Assembly: GCA_000611775.1 (NCBI GenBank)
Contig: KK106984.1
Span: 1,146,364-1,210,363 of the forward strand
Length of the DNA: 64,000 bases
Source: Umbilicaria muhlenbergii
Lineage: Eukaryota; Ascomycota; Lecanoromycetes; Umbilicariales; Umbilicariaceae
Direction: 5' to 3'
Below are positions 1-10,979 of this stretch, piece after piece. The notes beneath the pieces are model-generated. The model searched no databases. It saw only the letters and a program-made list of their open reading frames with translations, and was not told the origin of the DNA. Made by a program: the position numbers and the translations under genes. Each line of letters starts with the position of its first letter. Position 1 is the first letter of the stretch.

Positions 1-1906
1 GTCGGGTTCGCCATCGGATTGTGTCCCTTCGGTAGCGGTGGCGAAAGAACTTAGCGTCGACACGGATTCGACGCTGTTCTGCCTCGAGTGTGCTTTGTGC
101 CAAGTTGCAGGCGCTCGGGTACCATTGCTTTGCTCCTTGGAAGATGGTGCGCCCTTGGCTGTCGTGTCGGAGCTTTCCAAGACGGGTTCGTTGGGCCTGG
201 TGGTCTCGGCCGAGTCTGTTGAGCTGGAACTTCCTCTTCGTTGACCTCGTTTTTTACTGAAGCTGCCCATGCCGCTGTGGAGGAAGAAGTTCTGGTAATC
301 GAAAGCATCTGGGCGATCCTCATGGCGTTCGCTAATAAGTTCCGCGGAGGGCTCGTAATATTCCTCGTCTCCAACTATCTCGTCCGGTTTACTATCGTTG
401 ATGTTCTCCATCTCGTCTTCCTTCGGGTATGGATCCTCCTCTTGTCTCAGGTCTTCGAGATTCATGTCTCTCACCTTGCCCTGATCCTTGTCTAGCGCTT
501 CATCCTGGTCGGGCCTCGGCTGAACTCCACCTTTTGGTTCTGGCTGTGATGTATTGTCAAGGTGCTCTTGCCGAGAATATCTTCCGAGACCACTTTGCAG
601 CTTTGTCCGGTCTGCTTGGTTTTCCTCAGCATCATCCAAAGGCTTTCCTACACCGTTCCAGCCATGTTCGGCATTGACGTCGAAGCCTGCCATATCCGAG
701 CCACCACTTCCTGTATACCATTGCTCTGCAGCTGTAAAAGGACTCGGGTTCCTTAAGCTTTGTAGACTCCGTCTTCGCAGATGATCCTCACGCGCTTGCT
801 GTTTCAGACTCGAGATCTTTCCCCTCAAATCTTGCATCTGATCCCGCAGTTCGCGCATCTGCACTGTAGAACGTGATCTGGTAAGGCCCGTCTGTACGGG
901 AAACTTGGAGTCAAAGTCCGAAGCTGCCTGGTCAGGGTACTGAGGCTCCTCGTTGAGCAATCTGCCATTGGTTCGAGAGTGCATCTCATTAGCGTATTGG
1001 AACGACGACGGGGCTGGTCCGTCTTCATTGAGGGGTTGCAGAGAGACGTGTGGGCGATTATTATAGCTACGGCTGTGGACAAGGCCCTGGCCACGACTGC
1101 TTGCCGATACGAGATGCTCCCCTTTATCTTGCTGGTCCAAGTAATTGTGGCTCGTGCCAACGGAGGCTGTTTCACCGGTCACCCCCTCGCCTAACATGCC
1201 GTATGATGTGTTTCCCGGCAGTGTGTGCAACGAAGACGGCACTGAGGGTTCGCTAGAGACTCTTGTATGTCCTTGGCCACCAATCGATGGTACGAAAGGC
1301 GAATTGAACTGGCGGTGCTTAGAGGTCGTAAGGGTTCCTGCCTGACGATCCCCATTCGTTGTTGGGGGTGAGTAGTTTGACGCTTGATCAAGGCTACGAC
1401 TGGCAATGGATGGCATTGAGGTTGAAGGGGCGAGGAAGAGCGAGTGGCGTGCACGATTGAGATTGCCCTCCATGTTCTACAACAAACAATCAGAGAGTGG
1501 GTTCCAAAGTACAGCAGTATGGTCGTCTCACCGTCAGTCTTCTTTTGGCATCGGCAAGTATACGCTCTGCCCGTTTAGTCAAAGCAGCGTGTGACAATGG
1601 GCCCTCCTCTTCCTCCGGGAAGGGACTTCCGACGGGACTCGGAAAGTCATCGACCGTTGCTGAGCCCAAACCCTCCCAATGCGGGATCTCGAAGTCGTCA
1701 AGTGATGCATCACTTCTTCTCTTGAAATCGTAGTCATCCTGCAACGTCGGCGAGGACGCCAAAGGGAGAGAGGGTGGAGGTTGCGATTCGAAGTCGGAGG
1801 ATTGAGTAGAATTGCGCGAGGGTTCGTAGGACGGCAAGATCATATCAGGATTGGTTAGTGACGGCGACGGCGGGTCAACCGCGGGCTGGTTAGGAAGGAC
1901 GTGCAT
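1..1906 (-). CDS. Conserved fungal protein of unknown function (5' part; runs off the left edge)
   Basis: Exons 1906-1532 and 1476-1; the intron has a GTGAGA donor and a TAG acceptor, and the frame stays open to base 1. About 617 residues are visible and the C-terminus is missing. Residues 1-100 are Ser/Pro-rich. A conserved block crosses the intron (KRAERILADAKRRLT, then NMEGNLNRAR). Further on are a short predicted helix (VQMRELRDQMQDLRGKISSL) followed by RRRSLQSLRNPSPFTAAEQW, an acidic stretch, and the block PDAFDYQNFFLHSGMGSFS. I know these blocks from unnamed Pezizomycotina proteins; I cannot assign a function. The start at 1906 is the first in-frame ATG; a later ATG at MILPSYEPS is possible. 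It is divergent from the GNAT gene at 2803. Confidence 0.75.
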
Positions 1907-2802
1907 CGTGAGTAGCGGTTGCTCAACGGGTAGCTACAGACAATGGCCCGATGGTGAGGACATGCGTCAGGTAAATCTGGGGGTTGCATCCGATTCTGGT
2001 GCTTCATTTGCGAGGGCGAGACATTCCCAGTCAATTGGCCCATCAAAGGAATTGGCCGCTGTACGCGAGAGAGGGTGGACCGTGAATAGGGCGGACAGCG
2101 TGTGAGCGGTCGAATTGAGGGTCAAGTTTGTGAAGCTGTTGATGTGGCTTTCGCTTTCGGCATGGCGCCATGAGCTCATGGCCTGAGGAGCCCACTGCTG
2201 CGACCCCCCTGTCCAATGGCTGACTTTATTGGATCGCAGGGCTGCCTCCATGATAGCCTGCTGTACTGTTGGACGGATGAAGGCAGTCGCGATCAAAAGA
2301 TGGGCTAAAGTTGCGCCTCGGCTACAACTCTAGCCGACAGCATCCCAGTCTCGCCAGGACCCCGGCGAGCCCAGCACCCCGCCATCCTTGCCATCGCTCT
2401 TTCTCCTCTGTTCTGATGAGTAAGGGAAGAACTCGCTGCTGTGCTCACTCTCGCACTGCGCTTTCTATCATCGTCAATGGCTCCCTTCGTGCCGGCGACA
2501 GCCAGTGAAGACGTAGGTAGGCTGCTTGATTCCTCCGGGTCAGAATGCACTCCGACACGCTGGGGACGTAGTGCTTATGTCCCTGTTATCCGAAGATGGG
2601 GCTCAAATCAATGACTCACAGTTACACCTTTGACGAGTAGTTGCCTTGCTACTTCTTATATAAGACCCCTCGGGGACAAGACATAGGGAGAGTCCCTCTT
2701 CACAAGTGACAAAGCCCCATCATTTGTTGATCTCTTGACCGTGCTTCTATCGCAGCATTGTCAAGTTCCGCTTCTGCATCCCCATCGTTCAATTGACCTA
2801 CC
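1907..2802. other. Divergent intergenic region, no gene seen
   Basis: About 900 bp between two divergently transcribed genes. Open frames here lack conserved motifs or splice-compatible ends. It should hold the promoters of both neighbours. Confidence 0.6.
2657..2664 (+). promoter_or_regulatory. TATA box of the tandem-GNAT gene
   Basis: TATATAAG lies about 140 bp upstream of the ATG at 2803, in the sense orientation and at a plausible distance for a fungal TATA element. Inferred from sequence and position only. Confidence 0.45.
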
Positions 2803-4280
2803 ATGTCTTCTCTCGAGGTCTGCGCAGTGCGATTGAACGATGTCAAGGCAACCACTGCGCTTACTTTTGCTGCGTTTGCGAGTAGTGCTGTTACCAAGAT
2901 TCTCTATCCCAATGGTGTCACCCCAACCATAATCTCCTACTACGTCAAACGAGACACGAAAGCCTGGCACAAGGATCCATGGGTGCGGCACATGCAAGTC
3001 AAAGACACACGAACAGGGGAGATTATCAGTTATTCGCAATGGTTCATATATCCCGAGAGGTCAAGAGCAGAGCTCAGTAGGCCGATGAAACTGGAGTGGC
3101 CAGATGGCTGTGATGCAGAAGTGAACAATGGGCTCTTCAACGATGGCAAACGGAAACGAGATGAGATTATGGGCGGAAAACCCTATATGTGTACGTCTCT
3201 CCACGCTGCCCAGCACTGAGGGCTTCTCGTAGATATGCCATGTCTTCCCCCCTGTCGGTACTTCGTTCATCATGTCTCGAGTCCAGCCTTTCAAGTATTC
3301 CTTAAGCCATCCATCATTAATGCAACCACATAATAGTCCTCGCCGTATTAGTGACTTCCCCCTCCCACCAAAGACGTGGCGGTGGAAAACTGCTCCTAGA
3401 ATGGGGCCTCCAGCAAGCCCAAACCCTCAACATCCCCATCTACCTCGAAGCCACACCGATCGGCCGCCCCCTCTACGAAAGGCACGGTTTCAAACCCGTC
3501 GACCGCATCAACGTCGACCTAACCTCCATCAACATCTCCGAACCCGCCACCCGCACCTGCATGGTCCACCCCGCCCCCTCCCCACACGCACCTCCCCACC
3601 ACCCTCCCCGCACCTACGCCATCGCCCCCGTAACCTCCGAAGCCGACTTCCCCCGCCTCGCCCACATCGAACACGTATCCTTCCAAACCGACCTCATCAT
3701 GTCCCTCTGTTTCCCCGGCGAACAAAGCGTCCCCGACCGCGCGCACCAGCACGCCCACTTCTTCCGCGCCGACCCCAGCGCCCGCTTCATCAAAGCCACC
3801 GACACCAGCACCAACACCATCGTCGGCTGGGCGCGGTGGAATTTCGACATCGACCGCGTACCCACGGACGAGACGCCCTGGCCCAAGGAGTGGTCCGAGG
3901 ACGCCAACGTGCCTCTGTGCGAATACTTCTTCGGCGCCATGGACGCAAAGCGCAACGCGTACATGAAAGGCAAAGACTATTTCCTCATGGGCATCCTTGT
4001 CACGCTGCCCGAGTATCGGGGTAGAGGGATCGGCAGCAGTCTGTTGCAGTGGGGCTTGGAGATTGCGGACGAGAAGGGGGTGGAGTGCTGGATCGATGCT
4101 AGTCCGATGGGGGTGGAGCTGTATAAGCGGATGGGCTGGGTGGAGGTCGATCATGTGGATGTGGATTTAGGAAAGTATGGGGGTGAGGAGGGGAAAATCG
4201 ATCGGACCGTGTGTTTGATTCGAAAGCCTGGGGGTGGAGAGTGGAGGGTGGAGGGTGGAAAGTGGCACGTACTTAGCTGA
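2803..4280 (+). CDS. Protein with two GNAT N-acetyltransferase domains in tandem
   Basis: Exons 2803-3190 and 3337-4280 (443 aa). Splicing at GTACGT...TAG joins GGKPYM to LAVLVTSPSHQRRGGG. Domain 1 (about residues 1-205) has the acetyl-CoA motif A as QRRGGG; domain 2 (about 222-425) has it as YRGRGIG. Both halves share the order 'KPYM/KDYF - VLVT/ILVT - acetyl-CoA loop - LL.WGL - ..A.P.G..LY...GF/GW', so the protein looks like an internal duplication. Family knowledge: acetyl-CoA-dependent N-acetyltransferases of small molecules or proteins; the substrate cannot be told. Oddity: codon choice changes sharply, with ordinary codons in exon 1, C-ending codons from about 3400 to 3850 and G-ending codons from about 4020 to 4260. 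Confidence 0.85.
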
Positions 4281-4767
4281 GCGACCACACTTGAGGTGTT
4301 CCTGATGTTAGAGAAGAAGACGAAGCGTAGAGGCACGAACGAAGACCGATGGGTTGCATTCGTGATGCACCATAGAATAGGCAAGAAAATTGCAAATAGA
4401 GTCGTCAAGTAGTGGAAAGCCCTATCAGACCATGTGAAGCTGGTTCGTGACTTTAATTAGAGAGAATCTGTCAGGAGTGTAGAGCAGAATACTTTTCCCT
4501 GACCGTGGTCAGGTAAGACTTTTGCCTCCTCGCGTACTCGTCTCGCATGGTGATCCCTGGTCGACTCGAAAAGAGCTGTGTACATTAGTTTCCGAGCCGA
4601 CCATGCCAGACGCAATCCCATGCACAACAATCGTTCGCCAATGCAGCCCAATGCAGACGTGAAACCTAGGATATCGCTGTCGTTGTCATTGCCAGTGCCA
4701 TGAACATTACCATCGTCACTGCCTCGCCATAACTCCCGTGCTCGATCTCGAAGGAAGCGTAGATCTG
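4281..4767. other. 3' intergenic region
   Basis: Convergent spacer between the GNAT gene and the gluconokinase gene. A 104-codon minus-strand frame (4457-4771) begins inside the gluconokinase stop codon (ATGA overlap). It has no recognisable motif and is treated as doubtful. Confidence 0.5.
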
Positions 4768-5609
4768 TCATACGTCCTCTGCGAGCACTTCCCTCACCGT
4801 ACTCTTTACCAGCATCTGCACTTCTGTAAGACTCCTTTGACAGTTGATCTCCAACACATCTCTTCCTTGCTCCTCAACATCCGGCTCTTCCAGCATCTCC
4901 ATCTGGCTATGAACCATTGTACTTTTCATGTAATGTCCTTGTCGGGCGTTCACCCTTGCCACCAAGATGTCTTCGTCCACTCGCAAATATATGAAATGCA
5001 CAAGCACGTTGTGATTGTTATACGCGGCGATCCGCAGCACATCTCGATACTTGCGCTTAAGGGCTGAGCAGGTGACGACCACTCCGTCATGTGGTTTGGT
5101 GGTAGACGAGGTTGTAGGGCACAGTCGGGAAGCGGCGGCTTCACGAAGTGATATCAGCCAGTCCCATCGGTCCGCGTCCGTAAGAGGAATGCCCTGAGCC
5201 ATTTTTTGCTTGTTCGACGGTGGATGAAACTGATGAGAAAAAGATTGTTAGTCACACCAGTAGAATCGAATGGTAACATTAGGATGCAGCATACATCGTC
5301 GCCTTCTATGTAGGGTATAGACAATTCATTGGCCAAGTACTGTGCGACGGTGCTCTTGCCACAGCCGGCAGGACCCGTGATGATCCACATGTGGCGGTGG
5401 TGGTGATGTTGGAGGGCACCGTTGATTTGCTTGACGGAGTCTATCGCTCCGTAATTCATCGCCGCCGAATGGGTCGAATGGGTCGAAAGACCCGTGTGTC
5501 TGCCGTTGACGGAGAGCATCTTTGCATGAACCGTGCGTGCGAATTGAGTTTGAGGACGGAGATGTTCTTTCGCGCGATCTGAGGCTTCGCACACGACTAA
5601 CATTCCCAC
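4768..5609 (-). CDS. Gluconokinase
   Basis: Exons 5609-5295 and 5229-4768; the intron (GTATGC...CAG) lies exactly between EGDD and FHPPSN, restoring the family signature EGDD-FHPPSNKQKM. Reaction: D-gluconate + ATP to 6-phosphogluconate, feeding the pentose phosphate pathway in the cytosol. The Walker A loop is GPAGCGKST; LTDADRWDWL and VVTCSALKRKYRD are the usual substrate-lid and LID-type motifs. The longest frame gives 258 aa with about 73 residues before the kinase core. Internal ATGs (residues 31, 51 and 74) give the more usual length, so the true start is uncertain. Confidence 0.88.
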
Positions 5610-8164
5610 TCGCTGGGCCTAAACGATGTCAAGCTGTATCAAAGTTTGGTAGCGACGCACAGAGCAGAAAACGATCTTAACAAAAGTAAAGGATCCAGTT
5701 TATGTACGGAAGTGGGCGCATGCTGGGGTGTCACACAGATTTGTACGACCCAGGGCTTAGGGATTTCCTTGACGAAACCGCAACGCCGGGAAGGAATATG
5801 ATGGTCATGCACCCCACACTAAGCAACATGGACGAAATGAGAAAAGGGAAATCGACGAACGCAAACAAGAGGCAGCCACCGACTACTGTGTAAGAGGACA
5901 GAAAAGGGAACGATCCTAAGGGGCAAATCTGCCAGCCAGGCTGGAGGCAAAAAGGGAAGAGGCAAAAGGAAAAGGGAAAAGGGAAAAAAAGCCCAGTACG
6001 GAGAAGGTCTGAGCGTTAGACCGTTGACGTAAGTTTCGGAAGCAGCAGATGAGAGAAAGTCCGAACTTTAACAAGCTGTTCACGACTTCAACGTGCCATC
6101 CAACTTTATCGTAGGGACGAAATACGGCCGACTGCTCGTCTGCGACATCCACATTAGCTCAAGTTCCCGAGGGAAAACACTGTGCACCGATTTGCCCGTC
6201 GCAAAGCCGAGTTTTCTCGTGATGACCACGGATTTCATCGAGCATTGTTCGGAGTGATCAGTGCTGGCCTAGGTGGCTAAGTGGCTAGGTCAGCTGCGGC
6301 ATCGTGACCGAAGCAAGTGCGCGGATGAAGATAGAAAGTCTGCATGGATGACCTGGGCGCTGGCTCTGCTGGGGCTTGCAAGTGAGCAGGCCTATTGGGC
6401 CACACCAAGCGTCGGGACGGTGGCTTGCACTTCGTCAAGCCTTCGTCAAATGTCATTCGGTATTCGGGGACCCCTTGACCCCTCTTCCACCGGAAAAGGC
6501 GAGCATCGTGGACAAGCTCAGGGCCGAACCGCCCACGCTGACAGCCATGGCGCTAGGACTCCGTGGGCTCAATGGCTCAATGGCTCATGAGGAACGAGGT
6601 GGGGTCTGCTGGCCCAGTGGTGATGCATGATCCAGACGTGGGCGAGGCATGCGAGAAGAAGAAATTGTCCGCTATTGTCTGTAATCTGCGCTACAGTTGT
6701 AGCTACCTCATTCATTCGTTGGAGCCCAACAACTGCAAGCTGTAGGGACACGAACACCTCGGATCCCTGGACAGTCGTCCTTAGTGTGGCCAGAAAGGTG
6801 AGTTGGGACGGAGAACCAGTTCGCAGCGTCCGCTGTACCCCCGTACCCTTGAGCTTGGACCCCTTTACGCCTAGACGCCAGCGTCCATATGCGCAAGTCT
6901 GGAACTGGTATGGCGGAGTGCTTGATAGTGTGGGGGTTTTGGGCAAGTTGGTTGAAATGCCTCAACTGCGAAATCAACACCGTCGGAAATAATAGTCTCA
7001 CCTACCCTCAACTTCACCATCGTCTACAAGTCGTCAACGGATCTACTTTGTGTGTGTGGATGTCCGCCACGTGCTCTCAATGCCCCGCATCTTGCGATAA
7101 GTATTGGGCGTTGACTGTCAGGACCAATACCCTTTATCGGGACTCCTGCCGGTCCTATGGTTGAGGATCGATCTGGGGTATAGATCTAAACTCCCAATCA
7201 TAGGCACGTGGAACGTTTCACCATTGTTGATGAGCGGGACGGGATCTGAATGAGGCATCGAAATACCTGTTGTCGTGGTCGATACATGCCGAATTCTGGA
7301 CCTGCATGCAACACGGATAAAGTACGCATCGCCGAGTCCGAAGCCCAAGCACTCGTGGCACCGTTGCGGTTGGTGCAACCGGACCACTTGATTTTCATTG
7401 ATAGACGAGATGACCTCTCGTACGCCACTTCTCAGTGAAGGAAAGGATGTGCATGCCGAGTGTGTGAACGTAACAGGCCTATCTCCGTCCTTTGATCGTT
7501 GCAGGAGTCATCACGGCACTAACACGGTCGAAGTACTTCAAGCACGAACCAATTTTCATGAGCTTGTATACAGAGCTCCTGCCAATGCAGAGCGTATCAA
7601 GTATAATGACCTCAGAGGCCGAAAGGCCGGACAAGTTACTGGATAAGTCATCGTCAACAATGCTTATTACGAGCCAATCCGAGATGCGGAGATGTTTTCC
7701 AACGTCGGCTCTCGCGCCTAGACACAAAATGCAGCCGGCATGAGGATTAAGGAAGCGAACACTGCGAGTTCAGGATTCACGCTAGATCAACTGCTGTGGT
7801 GTTATGACTTATGAGCCTGGCCGTAGTCTGACTCTGTCTTTTGGCTGTCCAACAGCAAAGTCAGAGGCTTCAGAGGCAGGGGTCGGCTCACAACGAGTGT
7901 ACAAGTCCGTAGCTGAGGCCACGCGGTGTCGTTCAACTAAACTTCCGACGATGCGTCTGTTCCAAACGCAGGCGGTAGGGCTAAGCATGTGGCTAGCTTA
8001 TCTAAGCAAAAAGCTAAGCCTGAAGTAGCACCTACACTGCTATGCATCACCGCGGTCGAAGGTATATGCGACTCGTAAGTAACATCGACGACAACTGAGA
8101 CCTGAATGTTCCCGAGGGCCTCATATTTAGCAACGAAAGCTGTAATTGCCCCTAGAGCTCCACC
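5610..8164. other. Gene-free stretch of about 2.5 kb
   Basis: No conserved protein, tRNA or splice-consistent exon chain was seen on either strand. It has purine-rich low complexity (GGGAAAA runs near 5937-5990) and short local repeats such as GGCTCAAT near 6565. The right end must contain the VPS26 promoter. Confidence 0.5.
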
Positions 8165-9562
8165 ATGTCATACTTCTTCTCAACCCCAGTCGACATCGAC
8201 ATTGTCCTCGAGGACTCAGATGACCGGTCTATGGTGGATGTGAAGTTGGATAAGAATCGGAGGGAAAAAGCTCCTTTGTACATGGATGGAGAATCAGTCA
8301 AAGGAGCTGTCACCGTCAGACCCAAAGATGGCAAGCGGCTGGAGCATACCGGCATCAAGGTGCAATTCATCGGCACTATTGGTGGGAAACATGGAGCTTG
8401 GATTCTCGAAGCATGCAAAGCTAATACATAAATCCTGCAGAGATGTTCTTCGACAGAGGCAACCACTACGAGTTTCTTTCCTTGAATCAAGAGCTGGCAG
8501 CTCCAGGTGACCTCCAACATCCACAAAACTTCGACTTCAACTTCAAGAATGTGGAAAAGCAATACGAGTCTTACAACGGCATCAACGTTAAACTACGTTA
8601 CTTTATCCGCGTTACTGTATCACGGCGGATGGCGGATGTCCAACGAGAGAAGGACATATGGGTATACTCGTACCGCGTATCCCCGGAAACAAATAGCTCG
8701 ATAAAAATGGACGTGGGCATTGAAGACTGCTTGCACATCGAATTTGAATATTCAAAGTCAAAATACCACCTGAAGGATGTGATAGTAGGACGGATATATT
8801 TCTTGCTAGTGCGGCTGAAGATCAAGCATATGGAGCTGTCAATCATACGCAGAGAGACGACCGGAGCAGCACCCAATCAGTATAACGAAAGCGAGACGCT
8901 TGTACGGTTTGAGGTATGTGCTGCGTTTGATCGGAATACCATTCAGCGAGCTGACCGGAAATAGATCATGGATGGTTCACCGTCAAGAGGTACGATTAGC
9001 GAGTCCTATGAATGCACCCATCCGCTTCACGTCTGTTCAATGTGTTTTGGCACCTTCTTGTCGTCCTATCGTATCTTTGACGGACCGAGCTGACACGACA
9101 TTGCAGGAGAAACGATACCAATCCGGCTTTTCCTTGGTGGGTTTGATCTCACCCCTACCTTCCGCGAAGTGAACAAGAAATACTCCACGAGATACTACCT
9201 CAGCCTGGTACTCATAGACGAAGGTACGACCAATCCCGTTGGCGCTCTAGATATATATCCATTCTGCACAACTGCAATTGCCTTTTGTCTTTCGGGCCGG
9301 AAGGTCGTGAATTTATCTGCCTGGCATAAGAGCATAGAGCCTTACCAAAAGCAATCGACAAACCCCCCAACTCTAAGACATTCCCAACACCAGCACTTCT
9401 CTTCGTTCACTACATTCAACTCGCTAACGCAAACCAACAGACGCCCGTCGCTATTTCAAGCAATCGGAAATCGTTCTCTTCCGTCAAGCACCCGATGTCG
9501 TCGCCGCCCAACAACTCCAAGCACAATCGCAACCACAGCAGATAACCGGTGCCGCTGGCTAG
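8165..9562 (+). CDS. VPS26: Retromer subunit Vps26
   Basis: Five exons: 8165-8381, 8441-8913, 8965-8989 (25 nt), 9107-9223 and 9441-9562, giving 317 aa. The spliced protein keeps the arrestin-fold blocks of Vps26 throughout: KRLEHTGIKVQFIG, MFFDRGNHYEFL, SIKMDVGIEDCLHIEFEYSK, YHLKDVIVGRIYFLLVRLKI, IMDGSPSRGETIPIRLFL and DARRYFKQSEIVLFR. Role: part of the Vps26-Vps29-Vps35 core that recycles sorting receptors from endosomes to the Golgi. The first intron has a clear CTAATAC branch site. Length matches the family, and the C-terminus is Gln-rich. Confidence 0.96.
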
Positions 9563-10979
9563 CACCTCGTCTGTAACTTTCTACTGGCCTGGGTTGGAGG
9601 GTCTTCACAATTGAAGAGGCAGGTGTTCCGGTGGGCTGTCCAAATGTAAACTACGTAGCACTAGGCGTCAAGATGGCGTTTCCCGTCTCCAAGCTGAGGA
9701 TTCTATCTCGAACTGGGATAGGAAACTAAACCGTTCCATGCAAAACCAATGTAATCAGTGTAATCAACTTTACGACCTTATGTTGCAGAAGACCTAACCC
9801 GAGGGTTCTAGTAGTGTATCCGAGTGTCCGACCTAGAATCGTCACGGAAAGGCCTCGTTGTACGACAGTGCTAAGCGTTCGGCGCGGGACTCGGGGGGTA
9901 CGCCGGGGTAATCTAATGAAAAAAGGTCCGCGACGTTCGATACGGTAGATTTGCGATCACGTGGGTGCGACTGTGATTGGACTAGTCGTTGCCAAGATCA
10001 GTGGCAATCCGCAGCTGGGGGTTCTCCCCTCAACCACTCAAGAAGCAAGAAGGATTCCGTGGACCGGATAATGCAGAGATGGGAGAGTTCATGGATCTCT
10101 ATTGGTAGAGTCACTTCAAGGGTTTGAATTTCGATGGATCGCTTTCCGCCTTTGTGGTGTCCATAGGGCCCTCAGCCGGAGATTGTTATTTGTTTGTCCA
10201 TGGATACAACCGCCTGCGTTGCATGGAAATGGAGCACTTTATCATATAGGATTAAGGGCTCACGTTGCAGAAAAGCTCTGAGACAGCATTTCTTCACTTG
10301 CGGGTGTTTACGCTTAAAGCGTGATGTTAATAGAGTTGAAATGTTAGTAAGTATCCCCAGCTGTAGATACCGCTGGGAGATGATGGGGTACAAACTCCAC
10401 GTGCCGAACTGGCGTCAGAAGCCAACCTCTTGAATGGCTTTTCACCGCTCTCTGCCCGCATCGTCACAGAATTGAACTCATTTCATGGCATTGCTGTCAC
10501 GTTCCTGCAGCGCCATTGTGCGCGATCTAGAGCGTTGGAAGCAGATTTACAACATGAGATCTTGTAACACCAGGGACAATTTAGCAGAACTCTCGGATAA
10601 GGGATTCGCGAAGTTATGAAAGGCTCTGGAAATGAAAGTTTGACATTTCTTATATGTACAGGCTTTCTATTCTGGCGGTCACTTCACAACAGAAGCCCCA
10701 CGCTAATGTCCACCATCCTGTCTCCGTAACCCTTAGCCCTCTCCCCTTGAGAATTGCCTCCAGATATCAACTCATGCTACAGAGCCTGCAGCGGCTCACC
10801 GCTATCCCCCGGGGTATCAAAATATAACGCAACCCTCTCTACTACCATTGGGCCCTTTTATACGCCATGGTAGAAGCAAATGATCAATGAAGCCTAAGCG
10901 CCTGCAGGCAAATAAAAATCCAGCCTTTCGCTTTCTTAACCTGTTCCATGTCCATGATACACGAACAAAACACCAATTT
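9563..10979. other. Convergent intergenic region, nothing recognised
   Basis: About 1.4 kb between the ends of VPS26 and the zinc-finger gene. Only short frames without conserved features. Likely 3' UTRs plus spacer. Confidence 0.5.

Noticed and set aside
3519-4154. 211-codon minus-strand frame opposite the GNAT gene
   Set aside because: Mirror of C-rich codon usage on the other strand; Gly/Val-rich with no motif.
6273-6590. 105-codon plus-strand frame in the 5.6-8.2 kb gap
   Set aside because: No conserved residues, no splice-linked neighbours, and several overlapping frames of equal quality.
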